Made by a program: the position numbers and the translations under genes
Assembly: GCA_036493475.1 (NCBI GenBank)
Contig: DASXPS010000110.1
Span: 1 to 53,258, forward strand
Source: Sporichthyaceae bacterium
GTDB lineage: Bacteria; Actinomycetota; Actinomycetes; Sporichthyales; Sporichthyaceae
Direction: 5' to 3'
DNA length: 53,258 nucleotides
Notes under the pieces: model-generated
What the model was told of the DNA's origin: nothing
Databases searched by the model: none
Seen by the model: only the letters and a program-made list of their open reading frames with translations
Part shown: positions 24,820 through 33,063 of the stretch, in pieces
How the letters are laid out: the number at the start of each line of letters is the position of its first letter
Numbering within the stretch: position 1 is the first letter of the stretch

Positions 24820-25710
24820 ATGCCCAGCCCTCGACATGTCGCAGCGTCCGCTGTCACGGTTGCCCTGACCCTCGCCCTGTCCGCCTGCGGCGGTGATACG
24901 AATGAGACGGCAGCCGCGCAGTCCTCAATGCCGGGCATGAGCGGCGGGGCCATGGGCAGCATGAACATGGCGGCGTTCGAGGGCGACGGGCTGAAGCAGA
25001 CCGTCGACGGCTACATGTTCACGAAGCTGACCAACACCGCCAAGGTCGGCAAGCCGGGGCAGCTGAGCTTCGTCATCGACAACCCGAAGCACAAGCCGCA
25101 GAAAGATTTCACGCTGCAGCAGACCAAGCTGCTGCACATGTACCTGGTGCGGGACGACCTCACCGAGTTCCAGCACATCCACCCCAGCCTGGACATGAAG
25201 ACCGGGACGTGGACCGTGCCGATCAAATTCGCCAAGCCCGGCCCGTACCGGGTGGTCATCGAGTTCGAGGCACTCAAGGACGACGGCAACTTCGACGACC
25301 GCATCCTCGGCGACAAGCTCACCGTGCCCGGTGCCTACTCCCCGGTGAAGTACTCCCCGATCACCGGCAGCAACAACGTCGACGGCTACACCGTCACGCT
25401 GGACCCGACCGCCACGGTGCACGGGCCGAACATGCACCTGAAGATCACCAAGGACGGCCAGGACGTCACCGACCTGCAGCAGTACCTGGAGTCCTACGCG
25501 CACATCACCGGGTTCCGGAAGGACACCTTGCAGGCCGTGCACGTGCACCCCAACGAGGTGCCCCCGTACAAGACCGACCCCAACGCGGTGGGCGGGCCCA
25601 ACCTGACGCTGATGTCGTTGTTCACCGACCCCGGTAAATATCGGTTGTGGATCCAGTTCCAGACCAACGGCGCGGTGCACGCCGTACCGTTGGACGTCAC
25701 GGTCAGCTGA
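24820..25710 (+). CDS. Met/His-rich lipoprotein, possible metal-related protein
   Basis: The 296-residue protein has a lipoprotein signal with lipobox LSAC (Cys at about residue 23). The mature N-terminus is Met-rich (MPGMSGGAMGSMNM). The body has two beta-sandwich-like halves with His/Met motifs LLHMYLVRDDLTEFQHIHP and VHVHPNEVP, which occur in exported proteins linked to heavy-metal handling. I infer copper or another soft metal, supported by the CsoR-like site upstream. The ATG at 24820 follows GGAG. It would act at the outer face of the membrane. No enzyme motif is seen. Confidence 0.72.
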   Translation: MPSPRHVAASAVTVALTLALSACGGDTNETAAAQSSMPGMSGGAMGSMNMAAFEGDGLKQTVDGYMFTKLTNTAKVGKPGQLSFVIDNPKHKPQKDFTLQQTKLLHMYLVRDDLTEFQHIHPSLDMKTGTWTVPIKFAKPGPYRVVIEFEALKDDGNFDDRILGDKLTVPGAYSPVKYSPITGSNNVDGYTVTLDPTATVHGPNMHLKITKDGQDVTDLQQYLESYAHITGFRKDTLQAVHVHPNEVPPYKTDPNAVGGPNLTLMSLFTDPGKYRLWIQFQTNGAVHAVPLDVTVS

Positions 25711-25725
25711 TTAACTGACGGGGCA

Positions 25726-26745
25726 TCAGGCGCTGTCGTCCATCTCCGCACCGGCCGCGGTGCGGCGCAGGCCACGATAGGCCTGGATCGCGCTGCGGCC
25801 CTGGTGCAGCACGCCGTAGACCTCTTCGCAGATCGGCACGGTCACCCCGGCCTTGGCGGCCAGCTCCACGACCACGGCCGAGGTCTTGATGCCCTCGGCC
25901 ACCATGTTCATCTCCTGCACGATCTGATCGGTCGTCATGCCGGCGGCCAGCTTCTCCCCCACCTGGCGGTTGCGGCTGTACGGGCTCATACAGGTGGCCA
26001 TCAGATCGCCCAGGCCGGTCAGTCCGGAGAACGTCTGCGGTTCCCCACCCAGCGCGGTGCCCAACCGGGTGAGCTCGGCCAATCCGCGGGTGATCACCAT
26101 CGACCGGGTGTTGTCGCCGACGCCGAGCCCGGTGCCCATCCCCGCGGCCACCGCGATCACGTTCTTCAGCGCACCACCCAGTTCGCAACCCACCACGTCG
26201 TGATTGGTGTAAACGCGGAAGCGCGGGCTGGAGAACACCGGCTGCAGGGAGCGGGCCACCCGCTCGTCGGTCATCGCGATCACCGCGGCGGCGGCGTAGC
26301 CGGCCATGATTTCCGGGGCCAGGTTGGGCCCGGCCAGGATGCCGGTGGGGTGACCCGGCAGCAGTTCCTCGATGACCTCGGTCATCCGCATCATGGAGCC
26401 CTGCTCCAGCCCCTTGGTGAGGCTGACGATCGGGATCCACGGCCGCACGAGCGGTGCGATGTCCAGCAGCACGGCGCGCAGCCCGTGCGAGGGGACCCCG
26501 GTGACCAGCACGTCGGCCACCTCGACCGCCTCGTCCAGGGACGCGGTGGCGCGCAGCCGCTCGGGCAAGGTGAAGTCGGTCAGGTAGCGCGGGTTGGCGT
26601 GCCGGGTGTTGATCGCCTCGGCCACCGCCGGGTCCCGGGCCCACAGCACCGTGTCCACGTTGCGGGCGGCGAGCGCGGCCACGGTGGTGCCCCAGGAGCC
26701 TGCACCCAGGACGGCGACCTTGACCTGACGGCGAGAGTTCGTCAC
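25726..26745 (-). CDS. gpsA: NAD(P)H-dependent glycerol-3-phosphate dehydrogenase
   Basis: The protein of about 339 residues reduces dihydroxyacetone phosphate to sn-glycerol-3-phosphate for phospholipid synthesis. It shows the N-terminal Rossmann motif VAVLGAGSWGTT, the conserved SLTKGLE, GPNLAPEI, GCELGGALKNVIAVAAGMG with the catalytic Lys, and TGLGDLMATC. GTG at 26745 is chosen because AAGGA lies eight bases upstream; the ATG at 26754 directly abuts the AAGG. The length is normal. It is divergent from the MFS gene with about 60 bases between. Confidence 0.95.
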   Translation of the reverse strand: MTNSRRQVKVAVLGAGSWGTTVAALAARNVDTVLWARDPAVAEAINTRHANPRYLTDFTLPERLRATASLDEAVEVADVLVTGVPSHGLRAVLLDIAPLVRPWIPIVSLTKGLEQGSMMRMTEVIEELLPGHPTGILAGPNLAPEIMAGYAAAAVIAMTDERVARSLQPVFSSPRFRVYTNHDVVGCELGGALKNVIAVAAGMGTGLGVGDNTRSMVITRGLAELTRLGTALGGEPQTFSGLTGLGDLMATCMSPYSRNRQVGEKLAAGMTTDQIVQEMNMVAEGIKTSAVVVELAAKAGVTVPICEEVYGVLHQGRSAIQAYRGLRRTAAGAEMDDSA

Positions 26746-26804
26746 GCGGGACATCCTTGCGCACCACGTCGGGTCGCCGCAGCGTCCACCGTAGGGTCTA
26801 TCGG

Positions 26805-28130
26805 ATGGGGGAACCGAACGCCGGGTCGCTGCCGGGTGCCGATCCCCGCGCCGACCCCGCCGGCGTACCGCCGCCGACCCCGCCCTCCGGTTGGCGCCGA
26901 GCCGCGATCGACATCTCCCCGCTGCGCCATCCGGACTATCGGCGACTGTGGGCGGGTAACGCGATCGCGTTCGTCGGGTTCCAGGTCACCGCGGTCGCGG
27001 TGGCCGTCCAGGTCTACAACGTCACCGGCTCCTCGTTCTGGGTCGGCATGCTCGGCGCGGTCGGACTGGTGCCGCTGGTCGTGTTCGGGCTGTGGGGCGG
27101 CGCGGTGGCCGATGCCATCGACCGGCGCCTGTTGCTGCTGATCGGCTCGGTGCTGCTGTGGTCGTCCACGCTGGGATTGTGGGCGCAATCGTTGGCGGGA
27201 CTGAACAACCTGGCGGTGCTCCTGGTGCTGGTCGCGTTGCAGTCCGCGGGCTTCGCGGTCGCCTCCTCCACCCGCGGGGCGGTGATCCCGCGGCTGATCC
27301 CCACCGAGCAGGTGGCCGCGGCCAACACGCTGGGCTTCACCACGTCCAACGTCGGCATGCTCAGCGGACCCCTGCTCGCCGCGGCGCTGATTGCCCGCTC
27401 CTCGATCTCGGCCGCGTACGGGGTGGACGCGGTGCTGTTCACCGCGGCGCTCTACGCCGCGTTCCGGCTGCCCGCGCTGCCGCCGACCGGACCCAGCACC
27501 GGTACTCCCGGCCTGCGCTCGGTCATCGACGGACTGGCGTTCATCGTCACCCGACCGGTGCTGCTGATGTCGTTCGGAGTGGACATCGCGGCGATGGTGC
27601 TGGCCATGCCGCGCGCGTTGTTCCCGGCCCGGGCGCAAAACATGGGTGGCGATTCGGCGGTCGGCTGGTTGTTCGCCTCGTTGGCCATCGGCGCAGTGGT
27701 CGCCGGGGCGACCTCCGGCTGGATCGGCCGGGTGCGCAAGCAGGGCGTCGCGCTGGTTGCGGCCATCGTCGTCTGGGGCCTGGCGGTGGCCGCCTCCGGA
27801 TTGGCCAACAAGCTGTGGCTGGCGGTCGCGCTGCTCGCCGTGGGCGGGGCGGCAGATCTGGTCTCCGCGGTGTACCGGCAGACGATCCTGCAGACCTACG
27901 CGCCGGACGAGATGCGCGGGCGCATGCAGGGCGTGTTCATCGTGGTGGTGGCCGGCGGTCCCCGCCTGGGCGATGTGCGGGCCGGGACCACCGCGGCGCT
28001 GGCCGGCACCCGAGCATCCTGGGTGGGCGGCGGGTTGGTGTGCGCGGTCGTCGTGCTGTTCGCGCTGCTCGTCCCCTCGTTCCGCAATTACGACGCGAGC
28101 CGCTCAGCGCAGGAACAGGTGGACCTGTAG
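26805..28130 (+). CDS. MFS transporter, EntS-like exporter
   Basis: The 441-residue protein has about 12 TM helices and matches the MFS_3/EntS subgroup: LRHPDYRRLWAGNAIAFVGFQVTAVAVAVQVYNVTGSS at the start, the A-like loop GGAVADAIDRR, and ASSTRGAVIPRLIPTEQVAAANTL in the middle. Members export siderophores or drugs. The ATG at 26805 is chosen because upstream residues lack homology. The C-terminus overlaps the convergent DUF445 gene by 27 bases. The substrate is unknown and no siderophore genes are nearby. Confidence 0.85.
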   Translation: MGEPNAGSLPGADPRADPAGVPPPTPPSGWRRAAIDISPLRHPDYRRLWAGNAIAFVGFQVTAVAVAVQVYNVTGSSFWVGMLGAVGLVPLVVFGLWGGAVADAIDRRLLLLIGSVLLWSSTLGLWAQSLAGLNNLAVLLVLVALQSAGFAVASSTRGAVIPRLIPTEQVAAANTLGFTTSNVGMLSGPLLAAALIARSSISAAYGVDAVLFTAALYAAFRLPALPPTGPSTGTPGLRSVIDGLAFIVTRPVLLMSFGVDIAAMVLAMPRALFPARAQNMGGDSAVGWLFASLAIGAVVAGATSGWIGRVRKQGVALVAAIVVWGLAVAASGLANKLWLAVALLAVGGAADLVSAVYRQTILQTYAPDEMRGRMQGVFIVVVAGGPRLGDVRAGTTAALAGTRASWVGGGLVCAVVVLFALLVPSFRNYDASRSAQEQVDL

Positions 28131-29318
28131 TTCACCGATGAGGAAACCGAGTACCGCACCGACTGAGATCAGCTTCCACTCGTCCTGCTTGAACGCCGGA
28201 CGCAGCAGGTTCTCGTACTCGTCGTCGGTCATCGCGCTCATCTTGGTCACGATGGTGCCGCGCACGTCGAGCTTCTGCATGGCGTAGTCACCAACCGCGT
28301 TCAGCTCGCCGCGCATCCGGTCCAGCGCGGACACCGCGATGGAGGTACGCATCTCCTGGTATTTCCGGCCACCCACGGCCAGCACCAACAACGGCTTGGC
28401 CGGTCCCACCCGGGACTGCAGCGCGACGTCCACCTCACGGGCGATCAGGCGCAGCAGCTTGTCCGACTGCGGACCGGTGAGAATCGCGTCGAACAGATTG
28501 GCCGGGGTGAGGATCTCCTCGGCCAACAGCGCGGCGTAGTCGTTGATGACGTAGGGCCGACGACGGTGGAACAGGCCCTGCCAGCTGAGCACGCGCAGGA
28601 AGCGGCGCGGTTTGATGGGCCGGAAGACCAGTTGCAGCGCGGCCCAGTCGGTGCAGAACCCGACCACACCGCCGAAGACCGGCACCACCCAGTCGTTGTG
28701 GGTCAGCGCCCACACGCCGGCCTGCACGCCGCCGAGAACGAGACCGAACGGTGCGCCGACCCGGATGATGAACTTGAACTCGTTGCGCCCGATGCGCCGG
28801 ATCAGCGAGACCAGTAATCGCTTGTCCCGGATCAGCGCGTCCACGGCCACCTCGCGCAGGTCGATGACCGAGTCCGGGTCGCGCTTGAGGTCCTCCACCA
28901 GCCGGGCGACCATCTTCGGTGCCTGCCGCTGTACCGACCAGATCACTGCCCTGCGGGCAACCTCCGGCATGGACTCCCAGAGCAAGGGCTGATACGTCGA
29001 CATCAGCTCGCGGGTCATCTCATCGATGGTGACCTTCATCGGTTCCTGCAGCTGCACCGCGAGTTCCCTGCCGTCGATGCGTTCGAACAGCTCGGTGGTG
29101 GTGAGCAGCCGGGAGAGCATCAGGTCGATGGCGATGCTGGCCATCCGCGGGGCGAAGCGTGGGATCACGCCCTGCCAACCGAGCACCGGGGGGATGCCGC
29201 GGAACTCCAGCGGACGGAACATCATCTCGACGGCGACGAGCTTGGTGACGTAACCGATGATGGCGGCGACCAGCGGCATGGACAGGTAGATCGCCCACGA
29301 CGGCAACTCGCCGAACAC
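28104..29318 (-). CDS. DUF445 family membrane protein
   Basis: The 404-residue protein matches DUF445: an N-terminal TM helix (IYLSMPLVAAIIGYVTKLVAVEMMFRPLEFRGIPPVLGWQGVIP) and a second inner pair with the repeated motif CTDWAALQLVFRPIKPRRFLRVLSWQGLFHRR, plus a C-terminal hydrophobic end. The two halves carry the same MMFRP/LVFRP-type motif, as usual in the family. The function is unknown. The GTG at 29318 follows AGGGAG. It overlaps the MFS stop by 27 bases. Confidence 0.85.
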   Translation of the reverse strand: MFGELPSWAIYLSMPLVAAIIGYVTKLVAVEMMFRPLEFRGIPPVLGWQGVIPRFAPRMASIAIDLMLSRLLTTTELFERIDGRELAVQLQEPMKVTIDEMTRELMSTYQPLLWESMPEVARRAVIWSVQRQAPKMVARLVEDLKRDPDSVIDLREVAVDALIRDKRLLVSLIRRIGRNEFKFIIRVGAPFGLVLGGVQAGVWALTHNDWVVPVFGGVVGFCTDWAALQLVFRPIKPRRFLRVLSWQGLFHRRRPYVINDYAALLAEEILTPANLFDAILTGPQSDKLLRLIAREVDVALQSRVGPAKPLLVLAVGGRKYQEMRTSIAVSALDRMRGELNAVGDYAMQKLDVRGTIVTKMSAMTDDEYENLLRPAFKQDEWKLISVGAVLGFLIGELQVHLFLR

Positions 29319-29375
29319 GTTCGCTCCCTGGACCTAACGCCGCGGTTCGGCGTGGGTGCAGCGTACGTTGCACCG

Positions 29376-29501
29376 GTGGGCGAGGAACGACGAAGCTTCG
29401 ACGACGTGACCCGGCTGCGGGCGACCGCGGAATTCTTCGGCGAGCGAGCGGCCGGTTGGGACGCCAAGTTCGGCGACGACATCCCGCATTTCGCGACGCG
29501 G
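29376..29501 (+). pseudogene. N-terminal fragment of a class I methyltransferase
   Basis: A GTG at 29376 opens a frame reading SFDDVTRLRATAEFF and ERAAGWDAKFGDDIP. This matches the very start of many SAM methyltransferases (FFGERAAxWDxRF..D.P). The rest of the domain, including the SAM-binding GxGxG, is absent; the frame runs on into the antisense end of the exporter gene. It is most likely the stump of a gene cut by deletion. The match is short, so the call is tentative. Confidence 0.45.
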
Positions 29502-29533
29502 CCGGACCCACCGGCGCCTCGCCCACCGCGCGG

Positions 29534-31480
29534 TCAGTGCATCGGGCTGAGCTCGGGGGTCGCCGCGGCGCCGTTCGCAGCCGAGCCGCGCTCGATCAGC
29601 ACCACGTCGAGCCCGCCGGACTGCGGCACGTGCACCTCGGTGGCGGCCGGCAGGAATTCCGGCGCGAGCACCGCCAGCGCGTAGCTGCCGTTGGGCAGGT
29701 CGGGTAGCGCAAAGGCGCCATCCGCCCCCACCTCGGTCCGGGCCAACACCCGGCCGTCCGTGCCGATCACCGAGACCACCGCGGCGGGCACCGCCAGACC
29801 ACCCGGCCGGCGCACCCATCCGGTCAGACCGGAGACCGGCTCGGCCGGCTCGACCGCGGGGACCGACGCCACGGCCCGGGTCAGCACCGGGGTCGGGGCG
29901 TCAGCGGGCACCGCGGGCATGCCCTCGACCTCGGCCGCCGGCTTGGAGCCGCGCAACGGTACCTGCTTGACGAACAGGCCGATCACGATGCCGGGCAGCG
30001 CGATCATGGCCCCCCAGAAGAACACCGCCGAGGCGCCGTGGCTGATGCCCGACTGCAGCGCGTCGATGACGTTCTGCGGCATCTTGCGGACCATCGCCGG
30101 GCTGAGTTCGGCACCGCTGCCCAGCGGGTTGGCCGCGCCGAGTTGATCGTGCAGGGTGTCCGCCAGCCGGTGCGCGTACACCGCGCCCAGCAGGCTCACC
30201 CCGACCGAGCCACCCATGCTGCGCACGAACGTGATGCCCGCGGTGGCCGCGCCGATGTCGCGCATCGGCACGCTGTTCTGCGCGATCAGCATGGTGATCT
30301 GGAACAGCTGACCCAGGCCCAGACCCATGACGAACATGAACAGGCCGGTCACCGTACGGGATGTGTGCACGCCCATGGTGGACAGCAACAGCAAGCCGGT
30401 GGTCATCAGGATCGGGCCGACGATCGGGAAGGTCTTGTAATGCCCGGTGCGACTGGAGATCTGACCAGCCGTCAGGCTGGTGGTGATGATGCCGAGCATC
30501 ATCGGCAACAGCAGCAGCCCGGAGTTGGTCGCCGAGGCACCCTGCACGTACTGCTGGTACTGCGGCAGGAAGGTCATACCGCCGAACATCGCGAAACCGA
30601 CCACGAAGCTCAGCGCGGTCACCAGGCTGAAGTTGAGGTTGCCGAACACGCCCAGCGGCAACACCGGTTCGAGCACCCGGGACTCGACGTACAGGAAGAT
30701 CAGGAAGGCGGTGAAGGTCACCCAGATCAGCGCCAGGATGGTCGTCGAGGTCCACGCGTACTGGGTGCCGCCCCAGCTGGTGACCAGCACCAATGACGTG
30801 GTCCAGACGACCATCAGCGCGCCGCCGATCCAGTCGATGTAGACCTTCTTGGCCGGCGGCTTGGTCAGGTGCATGGTCGCGGCGATCACGAACAGCGCCG
30901 CGCCACCGAGCGGCAGGTTCACGTAGAACGCCCAGCGCCACGAGGCGTGATCGGTGATCCAGCCACCGATCAGCGGGCCGGCGATCATCGACACCGGCAT
31001 GATCGCCATGAAGTAGCCCATGTACCGACCGCGCTGGCGCGGCGGGATGAGCACGGCGAGCACCGCCATCACCCCGACCAACAGGCCGCCGGCACCCAGG
31101 CCCTGCACCGCACGGAAGGCGATCAGCTCGTTCATCGACCGCGCCATGCCGCACAACGCGGAGCCCGCCAGGAACAGCACGATGGAGGCCATGAACATGG
31201 CCTTGCGGCTGTACAGGTCGCCGAGCTTGCCCCACAGCGGGGTGCCGATCGTGGTACCCAGGATGTAGGCGGTGATGACCCAGCCGAGATGCTGCAGGCC
31301 CCCGAGGTCCCCCACGATCGTCGGTAGCGCCGGTGCCACGATCATGTTGTCCAACATGGCCAGCAACATCGCGATCATCAGACCCGACATCACCAGCAGG
31401 ATCTCGCGGTGGCTGCGCTGCTCAAAGCCGTGCTCGTCCACCGGACGAGCCACGGCCGGTGCAGATGCCCGTCGTGCCAC
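29534..31480 (-). CDS. DHA2-type MFS exporter with C-terminal carboxypeptidase-regulatory-like domain
   Basis: The 648-residue protein has 14 TM helices of the EmrB/QacA type: motif GKLGDLYSRK (A), FRAVQGLGAGGLL and the motif C region MPVSMIAGPLIGGWI. Residues about 555-635 form a soluble beta domain (VSGLTGWVRRPGGLAVPAAVVSVI, DGAFALPDLPNGSYALAVLAP) like carboxypeptidase-regulatory domains. The GTG start at 31480 follows GAGGAG. It is divergent from a TetR gene with a palindrome between them, the common arrangement for drug-inducible efflux. The exported compound is unknown. Confidence 0.88.
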   Translation of the reverse strand: MARRASAPAVARPVDEHGFEQRSHREILLVMSGLMIAMLLAMLDNMIVAPALPTIVGDLGGLQHLGWVITAYILGTTIGTPLWGKLGDLYSRKAMFMASIVLFLAGSALCGMARSMNELIAFRAVQGLGAGGLLVGVMAVLAVLIPPRQRGRYMGYFMAIMPVSMIAGPLIGGWITDHASWRWAFYVNLPLGGAALFVIAATMHLTKPPAKKVYIDWIGGALMVVWTTSLVLVTSWGGTQYAWTSTTILALIWVTFTAFLIFLYVESRVLEPVLPLGVFGNLNFSLVTALSFVVGFAMFGGMTFLPQYQQYVQGASATNSGLLLLPMMLGIITTSLTAGQISSRTGHYKTFPIVGPILMTTGLLLLSTMGVHTSRTVTGLFMFVMGLGLGQLFQITMLIAQNSVPMRDIGAATAGITFVRSMGGSVGVSLLGAVYAHRLADTLHDQLGAANPLGSGAELSPAMVRKMPQNVIDALQSGISHGASAVFFWGAMIALPGIVIGLFVKQVPLRGSKPAAEVEGMPAVPADAPTPVLTRAVASVPAVEPAEPVSGLTGWVRRPGGLAVPAAVVSVIGTDGRVLARTEVGADGAFALPDLPNGSYALAVLAPEFLPAATEVHVPQSGGLDVVLIERGSAANGAAATPELSPMH

Positions 31481-31522
31481 GTACTACTCCTCGCTATGCA
31501 TCTCCCCGGTGCAGTAGTAACC

Positions 31523-31540
31523 TAACTGACCGGTCGGTAA
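31523..31540. promoter_or_regulatory. TetR-type operator
   Basis: TAACTGACCGGTCGGTAA is an inverted repeat with two mismatched pairs around the perfect core GACCGGTC. It lies between the exporter start (31480, minus) and the TetR start (31590, plus). It resembles the operator at 11574-11591 (CTGAC..GTCGG half-sites) but with a different centre. Confidence 0.65.
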
Positions 31541-31589
31541 GCTTTCAAGCGTATTACTGTCCGTTGTATTCCAAGGAGGCGGGCAACAC

Positions 31590-32156
31590 ATGTCCGTGCA
31601 GACCGTCGGCGGCACCCGAGAGCGGGCGCTGGCAGTGGCGCTGGACATGTTCAGCCGGGATGGTTACGACCACGTCTCGATGCGGGAGATCGCCGAGGAA
31701 CTCGGCGTCACCAAGGCCGCGCTGTACCACCACTTCGCCGGCAAGGAGGAGATCGCCCGCGAGCTCATCGGCGGCTACCTCGGCGAGGTGAACGTGCTGG
31801 TGGATTGGGCCCGGGCGACCGAGCCGGCGTTGCCGGACCTGCTGTCCCGCTGGGCGGACCTGGTGCGCACCCAAGGCTTGGCGGTGGGCAAGTTCATTCA
31901 CGCGAACCAACGCGTGGTACGAGATCTGGGCCTGCAACCCGGCGAGGGGCGCCGGGCGGTGGATCTGGTCGCGGACGCGGTGGTCGGTGTCGGCCAGGCG
32001 CCGGAGCTGCGCATGCAGGTGCGCATGGCGTTGATCTGCCTGCACACCGCGGCCATCGCCGCGGAAGGGCTGGGCATGCCCGACGACCAGGTGTTCGCGC
32101 TGGCCCAGCAAGTGGCCGCGGAAATCGTGCAGAAGGCCGCCGCCGCGCAGCTCTAA
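31590..32156 (+). CDS. TetR/AcrR family transcriptional regulator
   Basis: The 188-residue protein has a TetR HTH (DHVSMREIAEELGVTKAALYHHFAGKEEIA, residues about 28-57) and a helical C-terminal ligand domain without a recognisable subfamily. AAGGAGG lies ten bases before the ATG at 31590. It is divergent from the DHA2 exporter, with the operator at 31523-31540 in between, and is its probable repressor. The last four bases overlap the convergent response regulator gene. The ligand is unknown. Confidence 0.88.
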   Translation: MSVQTVGGTRERALAVALDMFSRDGYDHVSMREIAEELGVTKAALYHHFAGKEEIARELIGGYLGEVNVLVDWARATEPALPDLLSRWADLVRTQGLAVGKFIHANQRVVRDLGLQPGEGRRAVDLVADAVVGVGQAPELRMQVRMALICLHTAAIAAEGLGMPDDQVFALAQQVAAEIVQKAAAAQL

Positions 32157-32899
32157 GCCGCGGGCTTGAGCACGTAGCCGGCCCCGCGCAAAGTGTGAAT
32201 CATCGGCGGGCGACCCGCGTCGATCTTCTTGCGCAGGTAGCAGATGTAGATCTCCACGACGTTGGCCTGGCCACCGAAGTCGTAGCGCCACACCCGGTCC
32301 AAGATCTGTGCCTTGGACAGCACCCGGCGCGGGTTACGCATCAGGTAGCGCAGCAGTTCGAACTCGGTGGCGGTCAGGTTGACCAACTCACCGGCCCGAC
32401 GTACCTCGTGGCTCTCCTCGTCCATCACCAGGTCGCCGACCACCAGCAGGTTCTCCTCGTTGGCGTTGACGCTCAGCGTGCGTCGCACCAGGCTGCGCAG
32501 CCGGGCCACCACCTCCTCGAGGCTGAACGGTTTGGTCACGTAGTCGTCGCCACCCGCGGTCAGCCCGGCGATGCGGTCGGTCACGGCGTCCTTGGCGGTG
32601 AGGAACAGCGTGGGGACGTCCCCGACCTCGGCGCGCAGTCGGCGCAGCACGGTCAGCCCGTCCATGTCCGGCAACATCACGTCGAGCACCACGGCGTCCG
32701 GTCGGAACTCGTGCGCGGTGCGCAGCGCGTCGGTGCCGTTGGCCGCGGTGCGGATCTGCCAGCCCTCGTAGCGCAGCGCGAGCATCAACAACTCGGCCAG
32801 GCTCGGCTCGTCGTCCACCACCAGCACCCGGACGGGGCTGCCATCGGCGCGACGCAGCTGGGTGGGAGTGCTGGCAGTGGTGGAGCCCAAGGTGGTCAT
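32153..32899 (-). CDS. OmpR/PhoB-family response regulator, orphan paralogue
   Basis: The 248-residue protein closely resembles the regulator at 7977-8738: the same QLRRADGSPVRVLVVDDEPS opening, phosphoacceptor D73, YVTKPFSLEEVVARLR, and an almost identical DNA-binding domain (MRNPRRVLSKAQILDRVW.YDFGGQANVVE). No kinase is next to it, so it may be phosphorylated by the kinase at 6418-7980. The ATG at 32899 is chosen by analogy with that paralogue; another ATG is at 32914. Neither has a clear ribosome site. It is divergent from the exporter gene at 33064. Confidence 0.88.
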   Translation of the reverse strand: MTTLGSTTASTPTQLRRADGSPVRVLVVDDEPSLAELLMLALRYEGWQIRTAANGTDALRTAHEFRPDAVVLDVMLPDMDGLTVLRRLRAEVGDVPTLFLTAKDAVTDRIAGLTAGGDDYVTKPFSLEEVVARLRSLVRRTLSVNANEENLLVVGDLVMDEESHEVRRAGELVNLTATEFELLRYLMRNPRRVLSKAQILDRVWRYDFGGQANVVEIYICYLRKKIDAGRPPMIHTLRGAGYVLKPAA

Positions 32900-33031
32900 G
32901 ACAGCAAGAGTCATGGCCCGCGCTGTTTTCGCTCTGTGCCGGCGTTGTGGATCTCCTGTGTCTTCAGGTGACCCAGCTACTGCGTTGCGTCATGGTTTGT
33001 ACACATATGGTCATCGGCCGACGCGCGCGGT

Positions 33032-33045
33032 GTACGGTTCCGTAC
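33032..33045. promoter_or_regulatory. Inverted repeat upstream of the second DHA2 exporter
   Basis: GTACGGTTCCGTAC is two perfect 6-bp arms around TT. It ends 18 bases before the ATG at 33064, just upstream of the AGGAG ribosome site, and so is placed to block transcription start or early elongation. The cognate factor is unknown. Confidence 0.5.
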
Positions 33046-33063
33046 CGCGGACAGGAGACCTCG

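Noticed and set aside
32947-33063. 39-residue N-terminal extension of the second DHA2 exporter
   Set aside because: It lies over the promoter and palindrome, has no homology, and AGGAG directly precedes the ATG at 33064.
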